A stretch of 30,603 nt of DNA from SCUN01 sp964343975 (GTDB lineage: Bacteria > Acidobacteriota > Vicinamibacteria > Vicinamibacterales > SCN-69-37): contig CAYFLU010000016.1 of the NCBI GenBank assembly GCA_964343975.1, forward strand, positions 1 through 30,603. The letters are read 5' to 3'. The position numbers were made by a program, and so were the translations under genes. Below are positions 23,566 to 30,603 of this stretch, in pieces. Each line of letters opens with the position of its first letter. The stretch's first letter is position 1. The notes under the pieces are model-generated. The model was not told the origin of the DNA and did no database searches. It saw only the letters and a list, made by a program, of their open reading frames with translations.

Positions 23566-24452
23566 TTCGTTCGATGACCGGATTTGCCTCCGCCAGCCGC
23601 GAGGCGCAGGGGCAGAAGGTGAGCGTCACCGCCAAGTCGGTGAACCACCGCTTCCTCGACCTGCAGATCAAGGCCCCGTCGGCATTGGCCGCCGTGGAAA
23701 CGCGCTTGCGCAATCTCGTACAGCAGAAGGTCACGCGCGGCCGCGTGGAGATCGCCATTGCGGTCGAGTGGGCCGTGACGCCGTCCTACACGGTGACCTT
23801 CAACGACACGGTGGTGCGGCAGGTGGCCGCGCATGTGGATCGCGCGCGCGAGGCTGGCCTCATCACCGGCGGCCTCACGGCGGCGGATCTGCTGCGCTTG
23901 CCGCAGGCGCTCGACGTGAAGGCCGACACGACGGGGGCCACCGCGGTGCCTGAGGAGGCGCTCGCGCTCGTCGAGCAGACGGTGAGCGAGGTGCTCGACG
24001 CGCTGGTCGTGATGCGCACGACCGAAGGCGGGTTTCTGCAGCAGGACCTCGACACGCGCGTGCGGGGATTGGCCGATCTGGTCGACGTGATCGAGCGCGA
24101 AGCGCGCGCCGCGCAGGCGGGCTTCGAGGCCCGGCTGCGCGCCCGGCTCGCGGAGCTGCCGGCCGATGTGGTCGTCGATCCGGCGGCGGCGACGCAGGAA
24201 ATCGTGCGCTTCATCGTGCGCTCCGACATCGACGAGGAGATGAGCCGGTTGCGCGGGCACTTCGCGCATTGGACGACACTCGTTGACGGACCTGAGGCGT
24301 GTGGACGTAAGCTGGATTTCCTCGTGCAGGAAATGAACCGCGAAATCAACACGACCGGGTCGAAGGCCGAGGGCACCCGCGTGCCCGAACTCGTGGTCAC
24401 GGCCAAGGCCGAGCTCGAACGCATCAAGGAGCAGGTGCAGAATGTCGAGTAG
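23562..24452 (+). CDS. yicC: YicC-family endoribonuclease
   Basis: YicC/RmuC-unrelated family with endoribonuclease activity shown in E. coli, linked to small-RNA turnover. The 296-residue protein begins IRSMTGFASASRE, the N-terminal signature, with SVNHRFLDLQIKAPSAL and GRVEIAIAVEW. The C-terminal DUF1732 part has DIDEEMSRLRGHFAHWTTLV and GRKLDFLVQEMNREINTTGSKA. Length is typical. GTG 23562 has an excellent ribosome-binding site (AAGGAG, five bases away) and overlaps the ABC exporter stop as GTGA. The 3' end overlaps gmk by 11 bases, and a yicC-gmk pair is common in bacteria. Confidence 0.95.
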   Translation: MIRSMTGFASASREAQGQKVSVTAKSVNHRFLDLQIKAPSALAAVETRLRNLVQQKVTRGRVEIAIAVEWAVTPSYTVTFNDTVVRQVAAHVDRAREAGLITGGLTAADLLRLPQALDVKADTTGATAVPEEALALVEQTVSEVLDALVVMRTTEGGFLQQDLDTRVRGLADLVDVIEREARAAQAGFEARLRARLAELPADVVVDPAAATQEIVRFIVRSDIDEEMSRLRGHFAHWTTLVDGPEACGRKLDFLVQEMNREINTTGSKAEGTRVPELVVTAKAELERIKEQVQNVE

Positions 24453-25053
24453 CGGCCTGCTGTTCGTCGTCTCGGCGCCCTCGGGCACCGGCAAGACCAC
24501 GGTCGTCGAGCAGTTGGTGAAGATCGTGCCCACGTTGGAGCTGTCGCGCTCGTACACGTCGCGCGCCCCGCGGGCCAACGAGAAGGACGGCGTTGACTAT
24601 AATTTTGTCAGCCGTCAGGAGTTCGAAGACCGGATCGCCCGGGGAGACTTCCTCGAGCACGCGGATGTTTTCGGCAACTACTACGGCACCGGCAAGGCCG
24701 AAACGGAAGCGCGGCTCGCCACCGGACGGGATCTGATCCTCGTGATCGACGTGCAGGGCGCGCGGCAGGTGCGCGAGAAGCGCCACGGCGTCGGCGTGTT
24801 CATGTTGCCGCCGTCGTTTCAGGTCCTCGAACATCGTCTGCGCAATCGCAGTCAGGATCCGGAAGCCGCGATCCAGCGTCGGCTGGCGACGGCGCGCAGT
24901 GAAGTGTCGGCGGTGTCGGAGTACGACTACGTCGTGATCAATGACGAACTCGACCGGTGCGTCGCGGAACTGCGGGGCATCGTGTTGGCCGAACGCGCGC
25001 GGCGGGATCGCCGTGTCGACGTGATCGCGCCCATCGTGAAGACCTTTCAATAG
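24442..25053 (+). CDS. gmk: guanylate kinase
   Basis: Phosphorylates GMP to GDP with ATP, essential for GTP and dGTP supply and for recycling of cyclic-di-GMP products. The 203-residue protein has the P-loop SAPSGTGKTT (11-20), the GMP-binding SRSYTSRAPRANEKDGVDYNFV, FLEHADVFGNYYGTGKAE, and the LILVIDVQGARQV strand. The C-terminal RLATARSEVSAVSEYDYVVIND is standard. ATG 24442 lies inside the yicC end (11-base overlap). The rpoZ gene follows after 10 bases, as in many genomes. Confidence 0.96.
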   Translation: MSSSGLLFVVSAPSGTGKTTVVEQLVKIVPTLELSRSYTSRAPRANEKDGVDYNFVSRQEFEDRIARGDFLEHADVFGNYYGTGKAETEARLATGRDLILVIDVQGARQVREKRHGVGVFMLPPSFQVLEHRLRNRSQDPEAAIQRRLATARSEVSAVSEYDYVVINDELDRCVAELRGIVLAERARRDRRVDVIAPIVKTFQ

Positions 25054-25063
25054 AGAGCAGGCT

Positions 25064-25258
25064 ATGACCGACAAGAACCACACCATCAACCGTCCCAAGA
25101 ACGCCTTTGAATTCGCCAGCGTCGCCTCCGCGCGCGCCAAGCAGTTGCAGCGCGGTTGCGTGCCCAAGGTCGAGGGCTCGGCCAAGCTCGCGCGTCGTGC
25201 CGCGCAGGAAGTGGCGCAGGGCGTGGTGAAGCAGACGACCCCGGACGACGCCGAGTAG
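25064..25258 (+). CDS. rpoZ: DNA-directed RNA polymerase omega subunit
   Basis: A short 64-residue omega protein that helps assemble the beta-prime subunit. The sequence NAFEFASVASARAKQLQRGCVPKV followed by KLARRAAQEVAQGVV matches the conserved omega core (F-x-V/A-x-x-A-A-x-R-A-x-Q-L). It lacks the long acidic tail of enterobacterial omega but keeps the fold. It begins 10 bases after gmk and ends three bases before the coaBC ATG. Position between gmk and coaBC strongly supports the call despite its small size. Confidence 0.93.
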   Translation: MTDKNHTINRPKNAFEFASVASARAKQLQRGCVPKVEGSAKLARRAAQEVAQGVVKQTTPDDAE

Positions 25259-25261
25259 GGC

Positions 25262-26485
25262 ATGAGCCTGATCGGTCTCGGCGTGTCGGGAGGCATCGGC
25301 GCCTACAAGGCGGTCGAGGTCGCTCGTCTGCTGCAGAAGCGCGGCCACGAGGTGCAGGCCGTGATGACGCGGTCCGCGCGGAAGTTCGTCGGGCCGCTGA
25401 CCTTTGAGGCCATCACGCACCGGCCCGTGATCACGAATCAGTTCGCAGCCGGCATCAATTCGAACGTCGAGCACATCCAGATCGCTTCGTCGATCGACCT
25501 GCTGCTCGTGGCGCCGGCCACGGCGAACGTGATCGGGAAGTTCGCGAACGGCATCGCCGACGACTTCCTCACCTCGCTCCATCTGGCCACGCGCGCGCCG
25601 GTGCTGATGGCGCCGGCCATGAACACCAATATGTGGGACCACCCGGCCGTGCAGGAGAATCTCTCGCGGCTGACGGCGCGCGGCGTGCGCTTCGTCGATC
25701 CGGGCGCCGGGTATCTGGCGTGCGGGTGGATCGGCAAGGGCCGCCTCGCGGAACCCGAAGACATCGCCGAGGCGGCCGACCGTCTGTTGCGCCCCTCGCA
25801 AACCCTGGCCGGCGTGAAAGTGCTCGTCACCGCTGGGCCGACGTACGAGGATCTCGATCCGGTGCGCTATATCGGCAACCGCTCCAGCGGGCGCATGGGC
25901 TTCGCCATTGCGGAGGCCGCCGCGGCGCGCGGCGCCCGTGTGCGGCTCGTGATGGGGCCGTCGCATGTGACGCCGCCGACCGGGCTCGACGAAATCGCGC
26001 GCGTCCGCAGCGCGGCCGACATGCATTCGGCGGTGATGCACTGGCGCGACTGGGCGGATGTCATTGTCATGTCCGCGGCCGTGGCCGACTACACGCCGGC
26101 GGCCGGCGCGGCCGGCGGCAAGATCACGAAGGGCGGCCCGATGGACCTGCCGCTCGTGCGCACGCGCGACATCCTGCTCGACCTCGGCACCGACCGGGGA
26201 AACGCGCGGTCGCCGATCCTCGTCGGGTTCGCCGCCGAGACGAGCGACGCTGTTGCGAAGGCGCAGGACAAGCTCGTGCGCAAACACGTGGACCTGATCG
26301 TGGCGAACGACGTGAGCCAGCCGGGCGTCGGTTTCGACGTGGAAACCAATCAGGTCACGCTCGTGTCGGCCCACGACAGGCGCGCGCTGCCGATGTTGCC
26401 GAAACGTGACGTGGCGGCGGCGATTCTCGACCGCGTCCAGGAATTGCAGTTGGCGGCCCGTGCCGCCGCGGTGGAGCGGCGATGA
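25262..26485 (+). CDS. coaBC: bifunctional phosphopantothenate-cysteine ligase / phosphopantothenoylcysteine decarboxylase
   Basis: Two consecutive steps of coenzyme A synthesis: CTP-dependent joining of cysteine to 4'-phosphopantothenate, then FMN-dependent decarboxylation. The CoaC half (1-180) has GVSGGIGAYKAVEVARLL, catalytic His71 in NVEHIQIAS, APATANVIGKFANGIADD, PAMNTNMW (118-125) and active-site Cys154 in GYLACG. The CoaB half has VTAGPTYEDLDPVRYIGNRSSGRMGFAIA including Asn205, MSAAVADYTP, lysines in GGKITKGG (286 and 289) and the FAAET and ANDVS motifs. Full length at 407 residues with all key residues. Start ATG 25262; the stop overlaps the next gene as ATGA. Confidence 0.96.
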   Translation: MSLIGLGVSGGIGAYKAVEVARLLQKRGHEVQAVMTRSARKFVGPLTFEAITHRPVITNQFAAGINSNVEHIQIASSIDLLLVAPATANVIGKFANGIADDFLTSLHLATRAPVLMAPAMNTNMWDHPAVQENLSRLTARGVRFVDPGAGYLACGWIGKGRLAEPEDIAEAADRLLRPSQTLAGVKVLVTAGPTYEDLDPVRYIGNRSSGRMGFAIAEAAAARGARVRLVMGPSHVTPPTGLDEIARVRSAADMHSAVMHWRDWADVIVMSAAVADYTPAAGAAGGKITKGGPMDLPLVRTRDILLDLGTDRGNARSPILVGFAAETSDAVAKAQDKLVRKHVDLIVANDVSQPGVGFDVETNQVTLVSAHDRRALPMLPKRDVAAAILDRVQELQLAARAAAVERR

Positions 26486-27234
26486 GCAGTCGCGAGCAGC
26501 TGGCGGCGCATCTGCAGTATTTCGGCGAGCTCGGCGTCTCGGGCATTTCCAAAGACGCGAGCTGGCGCGAACGCGAAGTGCAGGCGCCGACGGCCGAGGC
26601 CGAATTGTCGCCTGTGGTTGACGAGACGACTCCCGAGGTCCCGATGGAAACTCCCGTGCCGGTCGCGGCCGGTTCGATGCGCACGTTGCCGATGATCCGC
26701 GAGGAGATTGGCGACTGCACGCGCTGCAAGTTGCACACGCTCGGGCGGAAGCAGATCGTGTTTGGCGTCGGCAATCCCAACGCCGACCTGATGTTCGTCG
26801 GTGAAGCGCCGGGCGCGGATGAGGACGAGCAGGGCGAGCCGTTCGTCGGCCGCGCCGGTCAATTGCTCACGAAGATCATCGAGGCCATCGGCCTGCAGCG
26901 CAGCGACGTCTACATCGCGAACGTGCTGAAGTGCCGGCCCCCGAACAACCGCGCGCCCGAGCCCGACGAAGTTGAGCAGTGCGAGGGCTTCCTGTTCCAA
27001 CAAGTCGCCACCGTGCAGCCGAAGGTCATCGTCGCGCTCGGCACCCACGCGGCGCACGCGCTGCTGAAGATCGACACGCCCATCTCGCGTCTTCGCGGCC
27101 AGGTCCTCGACTTCCGGGGCGCCAAGCTCGTGCCGACCTTCCACCCGGCGTATCTGCTCCGCAGCCCCGACCGCAAACGCGACGTGTGGGAGGACATGAA
27201 GAAGGTGCGTGCCCTCCTTGGCGGCGAGGCCTGA
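26482..27234 (+). CDS. family 4 uracil-DNA glycosylase with 4Fe-4S cluster
   Basis: Removes uracil from DNA to begin base-excision repair. The four cluster cysteines are C79 and C82 (DCTRC), C151 (LKC) and C167 (EQC). Motif 1 is GEAPGADEDEQGEPFVGRAGQLL (107-129), with NVLKCRPPNNRAPEPDE next and the C-terminal HPAYLLR. This is the UDGa type found in many thermophiles and in Acidobacteria-like genomes. Residues 1-65 form an extension not needed for the fold: a short amphipathic start (AAHLQYFGELGVSGIS), then a linker rich in Pro, Glu and Val. The start ATG overlaps the coaBC stop; the 3' end overlaps priA by 26 bases, so repair and replication restart genes are co-translated. Confidence 0.94.
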   Translation: MSSREQLAAHLQYFGELGVSGISKDASWREREVQAPTAEAELSPVVDETTPEVPMETPVPVAAGSMRTLPMIREEIGDCTRCKLHTLGRKQIVFGVGNPNADLMFVGEAPGADEDEQGEPFVGRAGQLLTKIIEAIGLQRSDVYIANVLKCRPPNNRAPEPDEVEQCEGFLFQQVATVQPKVIVALGTHAAHALLKIDTPISRLRGQVLDFRGAKLVPTFHPAYLLRSPDRKRDVWEDMKKVRALLGGEA

Positions 27235-29458
27235 CATCACGCTCGTCAACGTGGCCGTGCCCGTCCCGGGGCTCGGCGTCCTCACGTATCGTGTGCCCGA
27301 CACGCTGACCGCGCCGCCGAAAGGCGCGCGTGTGTCCGTGCCGCTCGGCACGCGCCTTGTCGTCGGCGTGGTCGCGGGCCAGACCGACACGCCCCCCACG
27401 GATCCGTCGAAGCTGCGCGACATCGCGTCGGTGATCGATGCCGCGCCCTTTCTCCCCTCAACCGTCGTCGATACCGCGCTGTGGGTGGGCGACTACTACG
27501 CGTCGGGTCCGGGCGATGCGCTGATGATGGGCCTGCCGCCGGCCGCGCGACGCGGCGAGGTGGACGCGTTCCGCATGGTGTCGTGGGCGGAGCTCGTGAT
27601 GCGCGACGTGGAGCCGGCCACGCTCCGCGGCGCCAAGCAGCGCGTCGCACTCGATGCCCTGCGAGCGAGCGCAGAGGGAAAGCTGGCGCTGCCGGCGCTC
27701 GAAGAGCAGGGCGTAAGCCGCGACACACTGAAGTCGCTGGAACGCGCCGGGATCGTGCGCCTCGTGGACGAGGTCGCCGAGCGCGACCCGTTTGTGTCCG
27801 ACGAGGGCGACGACCGGTGGGCCGTGAATGCGCCGCCGGAGGCGGATCGCGCGCTCACCGCGGAACAGCAGGCGGTGTTTGCGGAGCTCACGGAGATGGT
27901 CGCCGGGCATCGCTTCGGCGCGTGTCTGCTCCAAGGCGTCACAGGCAGCGGTAAGACCGAGGTGTATCTGCAACTCGCGCGCCGCGTGATCAGCCTCGGC
28001 CGCCGTGTGCTGATGCTCGTGCCCGAGATCGCGCTCACCCCGGCCGTGGCCGGCACCTTCCGCGCGCGGTTCGGCTCACGAGTGGCGATTCAGCACAGCG
28101 GTCTCGCGGCCGGTGAGCGGCACGATCAATGGCATCGCATCCGCCGCGGCCAGGTCGACGTCGTGGTCGGCACGCGCTCCGCGATCTTTGCGCCGCTCGA
28201 GCAGGTCGGGCTCATCATCGTCGACGAAGAGCACGACGGGTCCTACAAGCAGGACGAGGCGCCGCGGTACAACGGCCGCGATGTGGCGGTGGTGCGCGCG
28301 CAGAAGGAGCAGGCGCTCGTGCTGCTCGGCACCGCCACGCCGTCGATGGAGACGGCGGCGAATGTGGCGAGCGGCCGGTATCGGCGGTTACGCCTCACGC
28401 GCCGCATCTTCGATCGCCCGATGGCTCGCGTGGAAGTCGTCGACATGCGCCGCGAATACGCCACGCACGGCTCGGACGTCGTCCTCAGCGAAGCCCTGGT
28501 CGACGCCATCGATGCGCGGCTTGCCAAGAAGGAGCAGAGCGTGGTGCTCCTCAACCGGCGTGGCTTCTCGACCGTGGTCTTCTGCCGCGACTGCGGGTCG
28601 TCGATCGACTGTCCGCATTGCAGCGTCACGATGACGTTTCACCGCGGTTCGCGGCGCCTGCGGTGTCACTACTGCAACTACGCGCAGGGCGTGCCGAAGG
28701 CGTGCCCGAGCTGCGGTGGCGAATTTCTCGAGCAGGCGGGGTTCGGCACCGAACGGCTTGAGCATGAGCTGAAAGAGCGGTTTCCACAGGCGCGGGTGGC
28801 GCGCGTTGACCGCGACACGATTCGCCGCAAGGGCGAGATCGCGCGCGTGCTGAAGCAGGTCAGCGCCGGCGAGGTCGACATTCTTGTCGGCACGCAGATG
28901 ATCGCCAAGGGACACGACTTTCCCGAGGTCACGCTCGTCGGCGTGGTCTCGGCTGATGTCGGGCTCGGCCTCGCGGACTTCCGCGCGTCGGAGCGCACAT
29001 TCCAGTTGCTCACGCAGGTGGTCGGGCGAGCCGGACGCGGCGACAAGCCCGGTGAAGCGCTCATTCAGACGGTGTATCCCGAGCACTACAGCATTCGCGC
29101 GGCGGCCGCGCAGGACTACGACACCTTCTTCGAGAAGGAGCGCGACTTCCGTGAGCGCATGCACTATCCGCCGTCGGTGGCGCTCATCAACATCGTGATC
29201 CGGCATCGGCTCAGCGAGACGGCGCTCCAGGACGGCGCGGAGGTCGCGCGGCGGCTGCGCGCGCTCTATCCGTCAGGGCAGGTGCTCGGCCCGGCGCCGG
29301 CGCCGATTGCGAAGATCAAGGACGAGCATCGCGTGCAGGTGTTCCTCAAGGGTACGCATCGGCACGCGATGCGCACGGCGGTGCTCACGGCGCTCGCGGA
29401 TCGGCCCGACATCAAGCGCCGCGCGACGATCGACGTGGATCCGTTGACGGTGCTCTGA
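27209..29458 (+). CDS. priA: primosomal protein N' (replication restart helicase PriA)
   Basis: A 3'-to-5' superfamily 2 helicase that reloads the replisome at stalled forks. The 749-residue protein has the N-terminal DNA-binding region (VAVPVPGLGVLTYRVPD, then GTRLVVGVVAGQT), Walker A GVTGSGKTEV (243-252), DEEHD (339-343) in the Walker B motif, GTATPSMET, and the eight zinc cysteines C459, C462, C468, C471, C486, C489, C499 and C502. Motifs V and VI appear as ILVGTQMIAKGHDFPEVTLVG and QVVGRAGRG. GTG 27209 lies inside the UDG gene and has AAGG three bases away; GTG 27251 is a possible later start. The 3' end is 12 bases from the opposite-strand protease stop. Confidence 0.96.
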   Translation: MPSLAARPDITLVNVAVPVPGLGVLTYRVPDTLTAPPKGARVSVPLGTRLVVGVVAGQTDTPPTDPSKLRDIASVIDAAPFLPSTVVDTALWVGDYYASGPGDALMMGLPPAARRGEVDAFRMVSWAELVMRDVEPATLRGAKQRVALDALRASAEGKLALPALEEQGVSRDTLKSLERAGIVRLVDEVAERDPFVSDEGDDRWAVNAPPEADRALTAEQQAVFAELTEMVAGHRFGACLLQGVTGSGKTEVYLQLARRVISLGRRVLMLVPEIALTPAVAGTFRARFGSRVAIQHSGLAAGERHDQWHRIRRGQVDVVVGTRSAIFAPLEQVGLIIVDEEHDGSYKQDEAPRYNGRDVAVVRAQKEQALVLLGTATPSMETAANVASGRYRRLRLTRRIFDRPMARVEVVDMRREYATHGSDVVLSEALVDAIDARLAKKEQSVVLLNRRGFSTVVFCRDCGSSIDCPHCSVTMTFHRGSRRLRCHYCNYAQGVPKACPSCGGEFLEQAGFGTERLEHELKERFPQARVARVDRDTIRRKGEIARVLKQVSAGEVDILVGTQMIAKGHDFPEVTLVGVVSADVGLGLADFRASERTFQLLTQVVGRAGRGDKPGEALIQTVYPEHYSIRAAAAQDYDTFFEKERDFRERMHYPPSVALINIVIRHRLSETALQDGAEVARRLRALYPSGQVLGPAPAPIAKIKDEHRVQVFLKGTHRHAMRTAVLTALADRPDIKRRATIDVDPLTVL

Positions 29459-29470
29459 GGACGACCGCCG

Positions 29471-30370
29471 CTAGCCGCGGAAGATCGTGTCGATCGGGAC
29501 GGGCGTGAAGCAAAGGATGAAGATCACGAGTGCGGTGATGGCGATCGCGCGGCGCCGCGGGTCGAGCGGTTCGTCTTCGTCGATCACCGTTGGGTGACCG
29601 AAGCCGAGGAACCAGGCCATGGCGGTCATCATCAACGCCATCGAGATCCAGCTCAGCGACCACACGGTCAAACCGAGCGCGATGCCGAGCGTGGCCATCG
29701 AGATGAAGCGGGACCGGCGGCCGAACGCCGCGTAGGCGATATGTCCCCCGTCGAGCTGGCCGAACGGCAAGAGATTCAGCGACGTGGCCAGCATGCCGAA
29801 CCACGCGGCAAAGCCCGTCGGGTGAATCATGATGTCTTGGTTCGGTCCCAGCCGACCGATGGTCAGCAACTTCACCGCTTTGAACAGCAGCGGCTCGCCG
29901 AGCCACACGGCGCCATCGTTCGGATCCACATGGATGATCGTGGAGTGCGCCACGCCGTAGATGAGAAACGGAATCAACGCGACGAAGCCGGCAATCGGGC
30001 CCGCGACGCCGATGTCGAAGAGCGCTTTCTTCGACGGGAAGGATTCCTTGATCTTGATCACCGCGCCGAGCGTGCCGGTGAGCGGCAGAAACGGCATCGG
30101 CAGAAAGTAGGGCAGCGTGGCGTCGACGTCGTGGATGCGGCAGGCGATGTAGTGCCCGAACTCGTGGCAGGTCAGGATCACCAGAATCGGGATCGCATAC
30201 CAGAGGCCGTGGAGCAGGTTCGTGCGGCCCGCCTCGTCCACGCCGCCCACAAAGGCCGTGCTGGCCAGGGTGGCCAGAAACAGCACGATGTGGATCCAAT
30301 AGCGGTGCTGAAACTTCGGCGGTGGGGCGGGCGGAACGTACGTCGCCCACTCGAAAGGTTGGTCGTTCAA
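29471..30370 (-). CDS. site-2-type M50 membrane metalloprotease
   Basis: A 299-residue polytopic zinc protease that would cut transmembrane segments of substrates such as anti-sigma factors. Zinc site: HEFGH at 69-73 within a hydrophobic helix, and the third ligand D207 in NLLPFGQLDGGH (199-210). Further hydrophobic helices surround these, including VAGPIAGFVALIPFLIYGV. There is no PDZ domain, placing it with the short archaeal/cyanobacterial-like S2P group rather than RseP. The start is TTG 30370: it is the only usable start after an in-frame TAG, three bases downstream of the HU stop, with no ribosome-binding site, so translation probably depends on coupling to the HU gene. Convergent with priA. 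Confidence 0.91.
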   Translation of the reverse strand: MNDQPFEWATYVPPAPPPKFQHRYWIHIVLFLATLASTAFVGGVDEAGRTNLLHGLWYAIPILVILTCHEFGHYIACRIHDVDATLPYFLPMPFLPLTGTLGAVIKIKESFPSKKALFDIGVAGPIAGFVALIPFLIYGVAHSTIIHVDPNDGAVWLGEPLLFKAVKLLTIGRLGPNQDIMIHPTGFAAWFGMLATSLNLLPFGQLDGGHIAYAAFGRRSRFISMATLGIALGLTVWSLSWISMALMMTAMAWFLGFGHPTVIDEDEPLDPRRRAIAITALVIFILCFTPVPIDTIFRG

Positions 30371-30373
30371 GGA

Positions 30374-30603
30374 CTAGTTGCCGATGTTCTGGAGTTCTTT
30401 GCCCGGCTTGAAGCGGATGGTGCGGCCCGGCGGGATGCGCACTTCCTTGCCGGTGCGGGGGTTGCGGCCGATGCCGCGCTTGCGCGGCTTCACCTGGAAC
30501 ACGCCGAACCCACGCAGCTCGATCCGGTCGCCACGCATCATGGCCGCCCGCATCGCGTCGAACACCGCGTCCACGGCCACTTCGGCCTTGACCTTGGTGA
30601 TCT
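30374..30603 (-). CDS. HU/IHF-family DNA-binding protein, 5' end outside window
   Basis: A small nucleoid protein that bends DNA as a dimer. The visible 75 or so residues run ITKVKAEVAVDAVFDAMRAAM, then GDRIELRGFGVFQVKPRKRG and the DNA-contacting arm GRNPRTGKEVRIPPGRTIRFKPGKEL. The RGFGxF and GRNPxTG motifs are diagnostic of HU/IHF. The N-terminal helix continues beyond 30603, so an apparent GTG start at 30580 is internal. Whether it is HU or an IHF subunit is not resolvable here; the downstream membrane protease overlaps its transcript. Confidence 0.93.
   Translation of the reverse strand, partial: ITKVKAEVAVDAVFDAMRAAMMRGDRIELRGFGVFQVKPRKRGIGRNPRTGKEVRIPPGRTIRFKPGKELQNIGN

Noticed and set aside
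24593..24603. TTGACT immediately joined to TATAAT inside gmk, a promoter-looking string
   Set aside because: The two boxes overlap by one base instead of being about 17 apart, and no -35 match lies 17 bases before TATAAT. It encodes the conserved VDYNF of guanylate kinase.
1..30603. Insertion sequences, prophage, CRISPR array, toxin-antitoxin or defence genes
   Set aside because: No transposase, integrase, Cas or nuclease-like product, no spaced repeat array and no target duplications were seen; every sizeable stretch is covered by a recognisable housekeeping, glycan or coiled-coil gene.

Overview
The window is an ordinary-looking, gene-dense, high-GC chromosomal segment from a bacterium (GC content judged by eye, not computed). 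There are no rRNA or tRNA genes, insertion sequences or CRISPR arrays that I can see. Strong G/C third positions, frequent GTG starts, an omega–CoaBC–family-4 UDG–PriA block, a bactofilin and a large exopolysaccharide locus suggest a Gram-negative of the Acidobacteriota type (Vicinamibacteria-like). That placement is inference from gene content. Genes are packed almost without gaps and most same-strand junctions overlap by 4 to 26 bases (ATGA or GTGA type), so translational coupling is the rule. No gene-free stretch exceeds about 130 bases.

Region 1 (1-11757). A truncated cysteine desulfurase reads leftward off the window. From a divergent start site carrying a perfect 12-bp palindrome, a long rightward run encodes a bactofilin, a degenerate methyltransferase-like protein, an S-adenosylmethionine hydroxide adenosyltransferase, class II fructose bisphosphatase (GlpX), an MFS transporter, Sua5-type threonylcarbamoyl-AMP synthase, HflX GTPase, a TPR/SLH lipoprotein and a PgsA-like CDP-alcohol phosphatidyltransferase. 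It ends in a very long coiled-coil gene that is broken twice: an in-frame TAA at codon 15 and a one-base frameshift near 10451-10458.

Region 2 (11773-21795). This is a polysaccharide locus. Leftward genes encode UDP-glucuronate decarboxylase (UDP-xylose synthase), a polyprenyl-phosphate sugar-1-phosphate transferase that starts glycan assembly on the lipid carrier, four GT4 glycosyltransferases and one GT2. Rightward, separated by only 20 bases, come UDP-glucose 6-dehydrogenase and GalE. UDP-glucose to UDP-glucuronate to UDP-xylose is therefore encoded completely but split over two divergent units. No Wzx flippase, Wzy polymerase or chain-length regulator lies in the window. An MsbA-like ABC exporter follows GalE directly.

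Region 3 (21799-29458). The rightward run continues with the ABC exporter, YicC-family RNase, guanylate kinase, RNA polymerase omega, CoaBC, a 4Fe-4S uracil-DNA glycosylase and PriA, a housekeeping block joining nucleotide metabolism, transcription, CoA synthesis and DNA repair/replication restart.

Region 4 (29471-30603). Leftward and convergent with priA are a site-2-type M50 protease and, cut by the window end, an HU/IHF-family DNA-binding protein.

I found no convincing new defence or mobile system. The items most worth a second look are the doubly broken coiled-coil gene, the palindrome between the two divergent starts at the left, the GNRA hairpin next to the glpX ribosome-binding site, and the compact divergent organisation of the glycan locus.
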